Source of the DNA: Bacillota bacterium
GTDB taxonomy: Bacteria > Bacillota > Desulfotomaculia > Desulfotomaculales > Ammonificaceae
Assembly: GCA_040755295.1 (NCBI GenBank)
Contig: JBFMBK010000012.1
Location: 20,264-84,263 of the forward strand
DNA: 64,000 nt
Reading direction: 5' to 3'
In this document: positions 54,226-62,044 of the stretch, piece by piece
Numbering within the stretch: the stretch's first letter is position 1
How the letters are laid out: each line of letters begins with the position of its first letter
Notes under the pieces: generated by a model
What the model was told of the DNA's origin: nothing
The model's database searches: none
What the model saw: only the letters and a program-made list of their open reading frames with translations
Translations under genes and position numbers: made by a program

Positions 54226-55338
54226 CTATTGACAGATTTCAACGGCATTCCATGCCCGTTTCAGTGCATTCCTATACTCATCCAAAAGACTGCCGAACAG
54301 TTCTCTGACCGATATGATCTTTTCCGCCCTATAAGCGTTTTGTCCCGCAAACGCAAATCCGTGCTTGAGATTACCCTTCTGGGCGTTGATTAAAACCAGG
54401 GCGATGCAATAGGGACTGTTTTTGCAGTCGCAGGTTTTAATACAGTGGTAGGCGCACTGGAACGGTTTCTTCTTTCCGGTCTTGATATCCTCAATGAACT
54501 GATTCCTTATAGCCCTTCCCGGCATTCCAACGGGGCTTTCTATAATCACGAGATCGTCCTTCGACGAGTCGAGGTAAGCCTGTTTAAAGTTCAGTGAGGC
54601 GTCGCATTCATGGGTGGTTACGAAACGGGTCCCCATCTGAACTCCCGACGCTCCCAACTGCAAAAACTTGAATATGTCTTCCCCGGTGTATATCCCTCCT
54701 GCCGCAATTACCGGTATGGTTTTGCCGTTGGTTTCTCCAACCTGTTTTGTTTCCTCGATTACCTCCGGTACCAGTTTTTCCAGCAGGTAATTCGGATCGC
54801 CGATCTGTTCCTTTTTAAAACCGAGGTGTCCTCCCGCCATCGGCCCTTCGACGACGATAGCGTCAGGGAGATAATTGTATTTCCCCAGCCAGCGCTTTAT
54901 TATGGCGCCTGCCGCCCTCGCGGAAGAAACGATGGGAACAAGCTTGGTCTTCTTGGATCCGCCTAAAAACTGCGGCAGGTTCAAGGGCAGCCCGGCCCCG
55001 GAAAAAATAATATCTACTTCTTCCTCGACAGCCGTCTTTACCATGTCGGCGAAGTTGGTCAACGCCACCATGATGTTGACTCCGAGAATACCCCGGGTTA
55101 GTTCTCTTGCCTTTCTGATCTCTCTTCTTAAGGCGCGGATATTCGCCTCGAGAAAATTCTTTCTAAAGTCCGGTTCCAGCATTCCGATGCACGCGGTGGC
55201 TATAACGCCTATCCCGCCTTCGTTCGCCACCGCCGATGCGAGCCGTGACATAGAGATTCCTACGCCCATACCTCCCTGAATTATTGGGATCTCGGCGGTC
55301 AAGTCTCCGATCTTCAGTTCCTTAATCTTTGGATTCAT
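54226..55338 (-). CDS. Nitronate monooxygenase family FMN enzyme
   Basis: A 370-residue TIM-barrel flavoprotein of the 2-nitropropane dioxygenase / enoyl-ACP reductase II group. Features: IPIIQGGMGVGISMSRLASAVANEGGIGVI at the N-terminus, VNIMVALTNF, VEGPMAGGHLGF and VIAAGGIYTGEDI with QMGTRFVTTHEC phosphate-binding loops. A cysteine-rich segment CAYHCIKTCDCKNSPYC near the end is not part of the usual fold and may bind a metal. Physiological substrate unknown. 19 bp upstream of the PAS-GGDEF gene and probably co-transcribed. Confidence 0.88.
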   Translation of the reverse strand: MNPKIKELKIGDLTAEIPIIQGGMGVGISMSRLASAVANEGGIGVIATACIGMLEPDFRKNFLEANIRALRREIRKARELTRGILGVNIMVALTNFADMVKTAVEEEVDIIFSGAGLPLNLPQFLGGSKKTKLVPIVSSARAAGAIIKRWLGKYNYLPDAIVVEGPMAGGHLGFKKEQIGDPNYLLEKLVPEVIEETKQVGETNGKTIPVIAAGGIYTGEDIFKFLQLGASGVQMGTRFVTTHECDASLNFKQAYLDSSKDDLVIIESPVGMPGRAIRNQFIEDIKTGKKKPFQCAYHCIKTCDCKNSPYCIALVLINAQKGNLKHGFAFAGQNAYRAEKIISVRELFGSLLDEYRNALKRAWNAVEICQ

Positions 55339-55649
55339 CTACACTATCCTTTACCTTGAAAGAGTATACTTAACCTCTTGCGGCGATATAAAACAATTTG
55401 GGTTAAGATAACTATTTTCAATTCGACGCTTTTCTTTCATCTCCTGCCTGCGGCGAAAAACCGTTTAGAAACTATCGCTGCCTGCTCTAATGCCGGCACG
55501 TATTACGTTTATTAGTTCTTATGCAAAGTAAAGGTAAAAGAATCATAAAATGACCTCCAAAAAGACCTGCAAGCCGGCCGCGTATTTCGAAAGGCTTTAG
55601 TAATGAATATCATTCCCAAGGGAAATCTTATTTAAGAGGAGGGAGTTGT
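55339..55649. other. Divergent intergenic region
   Basis: About 310 bp between divergent genes. No gene or clear promoter recognised; AT-rich near 55500-55560. Confidence 0.4.
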
Positions 55650-56318
55650 ATGGCCGTTAAATTTCGACGTCTTCCGCGGCATATAGGAATCATCCCGGAT
55701 GGCAACAGAAGGTGGTCAGTACAAAACGGTCTTCCAAAGGAAGCCGGATACAGAGTGGGTCTGGTTCCGGGCTTAATGCTGTACGAAATGGCCTTGGAAC
55801 TTGGCATTCAGGAAATCACATTTTACGGCTTCACGCAAGATAACACAAAACGACCGGCAATTCAAAGAACGGCGTTTCAGAAGGCATGTGTGGACGCTGT
55901 AAAAATGCTTGCGGATAAGGACGCGTCATTGCTCGTGATAGGGGATAATTCTTCGCAGTTGTTTCCTCCGGAGCTTGTTCCCTTCTCCCGAAGAACCACT
56001 TTCGGCAGGGGCTTGATCAAAATAAACTTTCTGGTTAACTACGGGTGGAAGTGGGACTTGAACCATGCGTTAGGATCTGCTGATGCCGACAGCAAGACGC
56101 TGAAAAGTTTGGTTAATAAAATCGCTTCATCGGATATTTCTCGTGTCGATCTGATCATACGCTGGGGCGGTCGCCGCAGACTCAGCGGATTCCTCCCCGT
56201 TCAATCGATATACGCGGATTTTTATGTGGTGGAGGAATTATGGCCGGACTTCAAACCAGAGCAATTTTATGAAGCTTTGAGCTGGTATGAGGTGCAGGAT
56301 GTGACCCTTGGCGGTTAA
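55650..56318 (+). CDS. Divergent cis-prenyltransferase (UppS-like)
   Basis: A 222-residue member of the undecaprenyl diphosphate synthase family. The catalytic aspartate region reads HIGIIPDGNRRW (usual M-D-G-N-G-R-W), and FYGFTQDNTKRP corresponds to the F-S-T-E-N-W-x-R-P region but lacks the usual Ser/Glu/Trp pattern. The C-terminal diphosphate-binding part is LIIRWGGRRRLSGFLPVQSIYADF, matching R-T-x-G-x-x-R-L-S-x-F. The changes suggest a specialised or secondary enzyme rather than the housekeeping UppS. ATG 55650 with GAGGAGGGAG upstream. Confidence 0.85.
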   Translation: MAVKFRRLPRHIGIIPDGNRRWSVQNGLPKEAGYRVGLVPGLMLYEMALELGIQEITFYGFTQDNTKRPAIQRTAFQKACVDAVKMLADKDASLLVIGDNSSQLFPPELVPFSRRTTFGRGLIKINFLVNYGWKWDLNHALGSADADSKTLKSLVNKIASSDISRVDLIIRWGGRRRLSGFLPVQSIYADFYVVEELWPDFKPEQFYEALSWYEVQDVTLGG

Positions 56319-56378
56319 TTTTGCGAGAAAGATTGGCAATCCAATACAAAATCTGCTCTATGCCAATAAAGACGGGTT

Positions 56379-56394
56379 GAAGGTTATAACCTTC
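56379..56394. promoter_or_regulatory. 16-bp perfect palindrome
   Basis: GAAGGTTATAACCTTC between the cis-prenyltransferase and GGDEF genes, followed by TTGTTAAC. It may be an operator or a weak terminator. Confidence 0.35.
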
Positions 56395-56459
56395 TTGTTA
56401 ACTAATTAAAATAAAAAAGATGCAACTTTAGAAAAAAAATTCAAAACTTATGAAGGAAT

Positions 56460-57311
56460 GTGGCGATTAATGTCGAAGTGCACTTCCAAAGTAGACACCG
56501 GGAGGATAATCTCTTGCTCAGGCCCTTTGTGCTTTCGAGCGATGCTATAGGTCTGGTGTCGGACATGCTTCTGGAGGGAGCGTTGCTCACTTGGGTGGGT
56601 GTTTCCATTTATATGTCGACACGGTTTTTACGCGATCGAGGCATGATTATCCTTCTTGTCGCGGGTTTAATCTCTTTTGTGGTAGGCGCAATCGGTAATA
56701 TTTATGATCATATTCACCCGGTTGGGTTATGGCAGCACGTATTTTTTGTTGATTTCGCGCACTGCGGCGGATATATATTCCTGAGCTCAAGCGTAGGGTA
56801 CCTAGTGGTTAGATATATGCGTCTACACGAAGCGCTTGAACGCGAAGCACTGACCGATTCTCTAACGGGACTGTATAACAGACGTCACTTCTACCAGCGG
56901 CTCGAAGAAGCGATAGCCAGGTACCAGCGTTATGGGGAACCTTTTGGGGTGGCGGTTTTAGATGTGGATGAATTGAAAGAAGTCAACGACAGGTACGGTC
57001 ATCTGAAAGGCGATGAAGTGTTAAGAGAAATCGCCCAGGCTCTGAGCTCTGTGGTGAGAGCCACGGACAGTGTCGCGCGCTTCGGCGGTGATGAGTTTGT
57101 TGTCCTTTTTTCGGGTGCGGCTAACGAAGAAGGGGTTATTGATCGTTTATTAAAAGAAATGGGAAAATGCTCGAAGACGGCCAGCATCGGCGTGTCTTTC
57201 TGCCCGAGGGACGGCACTACGGGTGATGAGCTGGTGGCCTTGGCTGACAGGCGAATGTATGAGGATAAAGCAAAAAAGGATCCTCAAAAGAACAACAAAG
57301 AACAACTATGA
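56460..57311 (+). CDS. Membrane-anchored GGDEF diguanylate cyclase
   Basis: A 283-residue protein. About 120 N-terminal residues contain three hydrophobic helices (LLTWVGVSIYMSTRFL, GMIILLVAGLISFVVGAI, YIFLSSSVGYLVV), then the catalytic domain with LTDSLTGLYNRRHF and GGDEF (209-213); the I-site RATD is five residues before it, so the enzyme should be active and feedback-inhibited. The GTG start at 56460 is very close to GAAGGA; GTG 56478 is an alternative. It lies 430 bp upstream of the agr-type locus. Confidence 0.9.
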   Translation: MAINVEVHFQSRHREDNLLLRPFVLSSDAIGLVSDMLLEGALLTWVGVSIYMSTRFLRDRGMIILLVAGLISFVVGAIGNIYDHIHPVGLWQHVFFVDFAHCGGYIFLSSSVGYLVVRYMRLHEALEREALTDSLTGLYNRRHFYQRLEEAIARYQRYGEPFGVAVLDVDELKEVNDRYGHLKGDEVLREIAQALSSVVRATDSVARFGGDEFVVLFSGAANEEGVIDRLLKEMGKCSKTASIGVSFCPRDGTTGDELVALADRRMYEDKAKKDPQKNNKEQL

Positions 57312-57743
57312 AGAAAAAGAACGAAATGTGTAAAGGAATAGGAATAAGTGTCGATTATGTATAAAGAAACTCAAATCTAACCTGCAAATCTAACCTGATC
57401 GAAGATTTCAGGAATCTGTACCATATAAAAAACGGAAAGAATGCGATATGAGAGACGCAGTACTCATCCGCTGGTACAGATTGCTAAAAAAATTACAACC
57501 CACCTCCGGCTGACCCCGGTAAAACCCGGGGTTTCTTTTTTTGAAAACGAAACCCCAGATTCCCATAAATCCTATATGAGTATTAAAAACTGTATTAAAA
57601 TGATGTTTAAGGTTTCGATTTTCCACGCTCATTAGAAAGTAACAAGAAATCAGAAGGAATAACACCTTTTTTGTCAAAGGACTGCTAATGTAGAAGTTAC
57701 CAGAAGAAAGAACAACTTATTTAGTAAGGGGCTAAGTAGGATT
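57312..57743. other. Leader region upstream of the agr-type locus
   Basis: No gene above 30 codons is convincing. A 21-codon frame (57448-57513; MRDAVLIRWYRLLKKLQPTSG would be split here as MRDAVLIRWY and RLLKKLQPTSG) ends exactly at the start of a rho-independent terminator. After the terminator about 200 bp of AT-rich DNA lead to the first small membrane protein and must contain its promoter. Confidence 0.4.
57513..57542 (+). terminator. Rho-independent terminator
   Basis: ACCCCGG and CCGGGGT with a TAAAAC loop, then TTCTTTTTTT. Confidence 0.85.
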
Positions 57744-58232
57744 GTGACACATGAAACAATACCCGACCTTTTGTATGCCTTGTTGCTACAAGATTTCCCC
57801 GAAAGCCTGGTCGTTGTGTTATTCGTCTTCAGCCTTTTAAACCTGCGTTTGCGGGATAAAAGAGTGATAATTATCGCCATTCTAATGACAATTTCTAACC
57901 TTGTACGCCTACTCCCCATTGCAAACGGGATGCACTCGGTGGTAATAACTATCCTGCTGGCAATGTACACGCGGTTTTTTACCGGAGTCAAATTAAGCAG
58001 GATTTTTTTCTCCATTTTGATTTGCGCTTTCATTACTGAAGCATTAACGTTTACGTATTCCGATCCACTTTTAAAAATTACCGGCATACCCTACGAAACC
58101 GCTTTCGCCAATCCGTTTTTGAGATCCGCGTTTGCCCTTCCTTACGAGATAGTGCTTGGTTTGGCGGCTTTATGGAAGAACCATTATAACTGTAAAAAGG
58201 GACTTTTATCCGCGATACAGAAAAACGAATAA
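57744..58232 (+). CDS. AgrC-sensor-like small membrane protein 1
   Basis: A 162-residue polytopic protein with about four or five hydrophobic helices (SLVVVLFVFSLLNLRL, VIIIAILMTISNLV, VVITILLAMYT, IFFSILICAFITEAL, ALPYEIVLGLAALW) and an exposed segment GIPYETAFANPFLRSAF. It resembles, in length and layout, the membrane sensor part of AgrC-type histidine kinases of Clostridia, but no kinase domain follows. A tandem paralogue lies 107 bp downstream, then agrB and agrD. GTG 57744 is taken as start; the ribosome site (AGTAGG) is close. Function is inferred from context. Confidence 0.78.
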   Translation: MTHETIPDLLYALLLQDFPESLVVVLFVFSLLNLRLRDKRVIIIAILMTISNLVRLLPIANGMHSVVITILLAMYTRFFTGVKLSRIFFSILICAFITEALTFTYSDPLLKITGIPYETAFANPFLRSAFALPYEIVLGLAALWKNHYNCKKGLLSAIQKNE

Positions 58233-58339
58233 GTAAATTATTACATTTACAAGTAAATATCAGAAGGGTAAACATAAATTATGTCGAATAAGGGCTTAAT
58301 GTAAGGTTTACCTCTGAAGGAAATGCTTGCATAAGGAGG

Positions 58340-58822
58340 TTGTTGGCCATAGTTCATACATCTTTTCCAAACGAGCTTTATGCTCTCCTGCTTCAAGATT
58401 TTCCGGAAAATCTTGTGATGACATTATTTGTTTTCAGTATGTTAAATCTACGGTTATGGGACAAAAGAGTCATCGCCATTTCTTCATTACAGAGCGTGAC
58501 GAACCTTATACGCCTTTTACCCATAGCAAATGGACTCCATTCAATCATTCTGCTTATATCACTAGTTATTTATACACAGTTTTTTACTAATAAAAGTTTA
58601 AGCAAGATTTTTGCTGTTGTTCTAATATTATTCATCATCGCGGGAGGGTTAGAGCTCACTTATTCCGGTGCGTTATTAAAACTTACCGGTCTATCTTACG
58701 AAACCGCTTTCGCCAACCCATTTTTAAGGGCAGGTTTTGCTCTTCCTTACGAAATAATTCTATTATTGCTATCTTTAGGTAAAAACTATTATAATAATAG
58801 AAAAGGATTACTCACACATTAA
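58340..58822 (+). CDS. AgrC-sensor-like small membrane protein 2
   Basis: About 160 residues, a paralogue of the preceding gene with the same helices and near-identical segments (NELYALLLQDFPENL, RLLPIANGLHS, YETAFANPFLR, FALPYE). The start is odd: AAGGAGG at 58333-58339 is followed directly by TTG 58340 and TTG 58343, both too close; the alignment with the paralogue and ideal spacing both favour ATA 58349, a rare start codon. It ends 26 bp before agrB, so they are co-transcribed. Possibly senses or helps export the AgrD peptide; inference only. Confidence 0.76.
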   Translation: MLAIVHTSFPNELYALLLQDFPENLVMTLFVFSMLNLRLWDKRVIAISSLQSVTNLIRLLPIANGLHSIILLISLVIYTQFFTNKSLSKIFAVVLILFIIAGGLELTYSGALLKLTGLSYETAFANPFLRAGFALPYEIILLLLSLGKNYYNNRKGLLTH

Positions 58823-58848
58823 TATGCTAATTTAAGGAAGGTGTTAAC

Positions 58849-59478
58849 TTGTCAGGGTTTAATTTTGTACGCCCCGCCGCGAGTTATTTAAAAGAAAAAT
58901 TAAGCCTAACTACAGAAGAAGAAGAAATTGCGGTTTTCGGTATGCAATTAATCATTTATGCCTTGACCGGGGCAGTATCCGTGCTTGCTATAGGATGGCT
59001 CTTAGGGTGTTTCTGGACTACCTTGACAGTTTTTATGACTGTTGTTGTTCTGCGTCTTCCGTCCGGTGGAGCACATAGCGGTTCCCCGTTAGTATGCGCC
59101 ATAATAGGAATGGTTGTCACTCCTGCCCTTGGGAAGTTGGCTCAAATGGCCGCTCCTTTTTTCAATTTTTTTAGTTTATCCTTGATCGTTGTCTTGGGTC
59201 TCATTTCATCCGTAATCACTTTCAGCCGCTTAGCTCCAGTGGATTCTCCGGCTAAACCGATCACAGATACCACACACCGAAGAAAGCTGCGGTTTTACTC
59301 GATATTACTTATATTTGTTTTTGCGGTTGGACAGTGTTGGCTTATATTTAACGGGAGGGCTTTTGATCTTGTCTGGGCCGTAAGCCTCGGTCTCTGGTGG
59401 CAAGCCTTCAGCCTGACCGGATCAGGACACCGGTTTGCCGTTTTTACAGACAATTTATTAATGAAAGGAGGTGAATAG
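58849..59478 (+). CDS. agrB: AgrB-like autoinducer-peptide processing protease
   Basis: A 209-residue membrane cysteine protease of the AgrB family, which cuts the AgrD precursor and closes its thiolactone ring. Catalytic residues are His76 and Cys83 in RLPSGGAHSGSPLVCAI, with the family spacing of seven. About five or six hydrophobic helices. TTG 58849 is preceded by AAGGAAGG. It is followed one base later by agrD, the usual pair. No agrC/agrA two-component genes follow. Confidence 0.93.
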   Translation: MSGFNFVRPAASYLKEKLSLTTEEEEIAVFGMQLIIYALTGAVSVLAIGWLLGCFWTTLTVFMTVVVLRLPSGGAHSGSPLVCAIIGMVVTPALGKLAQMAAPFFNFFSLSLIVVLGLISSVITFSRLAPVDSPAKPITDTTHRRKLRFYSILLIFVFAVGQCWLIFNGRAFDLVWAVSLGLWWQAFSLTGSGHRFAVFTDNLLMKGGE

Positions 59479-59479
59479 G

Positions 59480-59620
59480 ATGAAGCGTCTCTTCTACTCT
59501 TTGTTTTTGCTGCCGGTGGTTTTCAATATTCTGGTTGCTGTTGCGCATGCGGGAATTAGGCCAGCTTGTAATCTGTGGGTTTGGCATCAGCCGGAGGTGC
59601 CCAAGTCTTTGAGGAAGTAA
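59480..59620 (+). CDS. agrD: AgrD-like cyclic lactone autoinducer precursor
   Basis: A 46-residue peptide: an amphipathic, hydrophobic leader (MKRLFYSLFLLPVVFNILVA), then a core around Cys30 (ACNLWVW), and an acidic/basic tail HQPEVPKSLRK typical of AgrD (conserved Q-P-E-x-P and final L-x-K). AgrB should cut before the tail and close a thiolactone between Cys30 and the last core residue; if the cut is before His36, the ring would be CNLWVW. ATG 59480 has a perfect AAGGAGGTG 7 nt upstream. The gene is one base after agrB. Confidence 0.92.
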   Translation: MKRLFYSLFLLPVVFNILVAVAHAGIRPACNLWVWHQPEVPKSLRK

Positions 59621-59648
59621 GTTAGCAGAGGGGGGAACAGAGGCTGTG

Positions 59649-59722
59649 CCCGGCGCCTGGGCGAAACGTGTTACACTACTTTCTGGGGATGAGTCATTAT
59701 AGCTGTTTGCCCGGGCGCCGGG
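59649..59722 (+). promoter_or_regulatory. Long stem-loop between agrD and the GGDEF/HD-GYP gene
   Basis: CCCGGCGCCTGGGCGAAAC (59649-59667) pairs with GTTTGCCCGGGCGCCGGG (59705-59722) with one mismatch and one bulge; the 37-nt loop contains GTGTTACAC. There is no T run after it, so it is not a standard terminator; it may act as a processing or stability element or attenuator that sets downstream expression. Confidence 0.7.
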
Positions 59723-59779
59723 AAGCGGTAATACGCGCAATCAAAAAATTAAAGCTGCTCAGCCTAACAGGAGAACGAC

Positions 59780-61474
59780 ATGCGCGAATGGGAAGAAAAA
59801 AGAGCCGAGGATTTGGCAGAGTACATTTTAATAACGCAGATCGTCTCTCTCTTGCTTTTTTCAATGATTATAGCAAGTTTCTTCAATCTTAAGCTGGGAT
59901 CAAACCTTAAGGACATTTACAAACTCTATCCTTTTCATGCACTTTTTCTTTTGTACATATTCGTTTATATTTTAAATCGATTTTTTTCGAGAAATGCCTT
60001 ACCGCCCAAGATAGACGAGATACTTTTAGTGGTCATCACCTTATCCCTTACCTTCGGTTTCTTGTGGTACAGCAAGGATTTTTTCGCCGCCAAGATCTTA
60101 ATTATTATTCCCGCGATCATCGCCGCAACCGCTTTCGGAAAGTATGCAGGGATCGGTGTCGCCGTCATATCCGGCGCGCTTCTGTTTTTTTTTGATTACG
60201 GAATGCTTCATGCTTTGCCGGATATCGTTTTTCAAACGGACCTCATTGTTGGCAGCGTAGCCGCATTTTCGGCATGGATCATGGGCGGTTTGATGGAGAT
60301 AGAAAAAAACACCCAGCGCGAACTGATTAAGCTTGCGGATTACGACCATCTGACCGGCTTGTACAACCACCGTTATCTTCAGGAAAAACTGGCGCTATCC
60401 TTACAAAAAGCCGTTTCTGAAAAAGCTCCTGTCTCCGTTATTATGTTTGATATCGAGCAGTTCCGGTACTACAACGCGGTTTGCGGTTATCAAAAAGGCG
60501 ACGACATCCTGACGGTAATAGGCAAGACGCTATTAGCGAAGGTTGAGGAGCCGTTTTTTGCGGCGCGGTTCGGCAGCGACGAATTTGCGGTAGTCTTTCC
60601 GGGTTTAGACAAGGATGATGCCCTGAAGAACGCGGCGGAACTTGATCGGGAAATCAGGGCGCGGGTTATGGAATTTCTTAGCGGCAGTGAAAAGTGTTCA
60701 AAACCGTTTACTATCTCGACGGGGTTCGCCGGGTATCCCGGCGACGGCGATGAGGCGCTGCCCCTGATCCGTACGGCGGAGAACGACCTGTTCCGGACAA
60801 AATACAGCCGCGGTAAACCCTACCTCTATCAATCGGTATTAAGCGAGATCAGCACGCTGAAAATCAAGGACGCCTTCCCCACCCTTCAAACCCTGGTGAC
60901 GTTGATAAACACTAAAGACAAGTACACCTTCGGGCATTCGGAGCGGGTAATGTCTTACTCCCTTGCCCTTGCGGAGAAACTTAAGCTTTCCGAAGAGGAG
61001 AAGGATTTCTTGCGGTACGGCGCCTATCTTCACGATATAGGGAAGATAGAGATCGAAACCTCGATCTTGAACAAAGAGGGTTCTTTGGACAAGGATGAAT
61101 GGACGATAATGAAAAATCACGCCGTGTACGGCACCGGAATAATCCAGCCGTTGGCGGCCTTCAAAGAAATAGTGCCGGTTGTCCGGTTCCACCACGAGAA
61201 CTACGACGGTTCGGGTTATCCCGACGGGTTGCGCGGCGAGGAAATCCCATTGCTCGCGCGAATCCTGCGCATAGCTGACAGTTTCGACGCTATGACCACC
61301 GATCGGCCTTACCGTAAGGCATTAAGCTTTTCTGAGGCCTGCCGCGAGATAGAAAGGTGCGCCGGGCGGTTTTATGACCCATCGCTGGTACCGGTGTTTC
61401 TTGAAGCCGTGGAAGACGTTTTCGAAGCGGTTAAAGATGTCAAGGAAAGAAAGCAGGTTACCGATCTCGAATAA
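59780..61474 (+). CDS. Membrane GGDEF/HD-GYP cyclic-di-GMP protein
   Basis: A 564-residue protein with about six N-terminal membrane helices (residues 15-175), a GGDEF domain (about 185-345) and an HD-GYP phosphodiesterase (about 365-550). The GGDEF signature is GSDEF (265-269) and no RxxD I-site precedes it, so cyclase activity is doubtful. HD-GYP is intact: HDIGK (418-422), HHENYDGSGYP (471-481). Net activity is expected to be cyclic-di-GMP breakdown. ATG 59780 with AGGAG 6 nt upstream. It follows agrD by 159 bp containing the stem-loop, so it is probably the last gene of that operon. Confidence 0.93.
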   Translation: MREWEEKRAEDLAEYILITQIVSLLLFSMIIASFFNLKLGSNLKDIYKLYPFHALFLLYIFVYILNRFFSRNALPPKIDEILLVVITLSLTFGFLWYSKDFFAAKILIIIPAIIAATAFGKYAGIGVAVISGALLFFFDYGMLHALPDIVFQTDLIVGSVAAFSAWIMGGLMEIEKNTQRELIKLADYDHLTGLYNHRYLQEKLALSLQKAVSEKAPVSVIMFDIEQFRYYNAVCGYQKGDDILTVIGKTLLAKVEEPFFAARFGSDEFAVVFPGLDKDDALKNAAELDREIRARVMEFLSGSEKCSKPFTISTGFAGYPGDGDEALPLIRTAENDLFRTKYSRGKPYLYQSVLSEISTLKIKDAFPTLQTLVTLINTKDKYTFGHSERVMSYSLALAEKLKLSEEEKDFLRYGAYLHDIGKIEIETSILNKEGSLDKDEWTIMKNHAVYGTGIIQPLAAFKEIVPVVRFHHENYDGSGYPDGLRGEEIPLLARILRIADSFDAMTTDRPYRKALSFSEACREIERCAGRFYDPSLVPVFLEAVEDVFEAVKDVKERKQVTDLE

Positions 61475-61613
61475 AACTGCATAACACTCAATGTCACCCC
61501 TCTCCCGCCTTACCAGTTCCGGATGTGTGCAATTCTACGTTTCTTTTACTGAAGCACCTTTTGAGTATCGCAGGTTTATGGGGGTGATATTTAACGCTTT
61601 AATCCAATTAAGC

Positions 61614-61760
61614 CTATTCGGTTTTACTGAAAGCAAGCATCCCAAGTCCGATCATCACCAGGGAAAATACTAGTAATACGGCGACATCTACAGGTATTGT
61701 CCTTGCTACCACGAAGGAGCGTGACGGTGAGCCGGCGAAGATGACGTTGCGCAGGCGCAA
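61614..61760 (-). CDS. Small single-helix membrane protein
   Basis: A 48-residue frame with one transmembrane helix (DVAVLLVFSLVMIGLGMLAF) and a basic N-terminus (RLRNVIF). TTG start at 61760 lies 12 bp after the stop of the YtxH-like gene, so the two are probably co-transcribed. Ribosome site weak (TAGAGA). Function unknown; moderate doubt whether it is expressed. Confidence 0.5.
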   Translation of the reverse strand: MRLRNVIFAGSPSRSFVVARTIPVDVAVLLVFSLVMIGLGMLAFSKTE

Positions 61761-61772
61761 AGCATCTCTACC

Positions 61773-61952
61773 CTACCGCATTAGTTCGGCCAGTTTTGTT
61801 ATTCCTTTTACCATCCGCTGGGCTCGATTCGTACGTACTACTCTATGTCGACGACGGACCGCCTGTTTTTCGTTGTCGTCATCCATTAACAACGCCGCCC
61901 CGGCGACTATTCCGAGGAGGCTCCCGGTGATCAACCCGCGCCAGAAGGACAT
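61773..61952 (-). CDS. YtxH-like small membrane-anchored protein
   Basis: A 59-residue protein that begins FWRGLITGSLLGIVAGAALL, the glycine-rich membrane segment typical of YtxH / general-stress small proteins, followed by an acidic DDDNEK patch and a basic helix (RRRHRVVRTNRAQRMVK). ATG 61952 is preceded by GGAGGTGG at ideal spacing. Exact function unknown; family members are stress-induced. Confidence 0.75.
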   Translation of the reverse strand: MSFWRGLITGSLLGIVAGAALLMDDDNEKQAVRRRHRVVRTNRAQRMVKGITKLAELMR

Positions 61953-62044
61953 CGCTTTCCACCTCCGCTTTATGTCAAAACCTTATGATACATAAAGGCT
62001 CATCGTTATGCCGGCTTAACATTGCACGTGGAACAGCCCGAAAT

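Noticed and set aside
57408..57677. 89-codon minus-strand frame upstream of the agr locus
   Set aside because: It crosses a strong terminator hairpin and has no family resemblance.
59668..59892. 74-codon plus-strand frame following agrD
   Set aside because: It starts in the loop of the stem-loop and overlaps the start of the GGDEF/HD-GYP gene in another frame, with no ribosome site.
61741..61995. 84-codon plus-strand frame
   Set aside because: It is antisense to the YtxH-like gene, which has a strong ribosome site and a family-like sequence.
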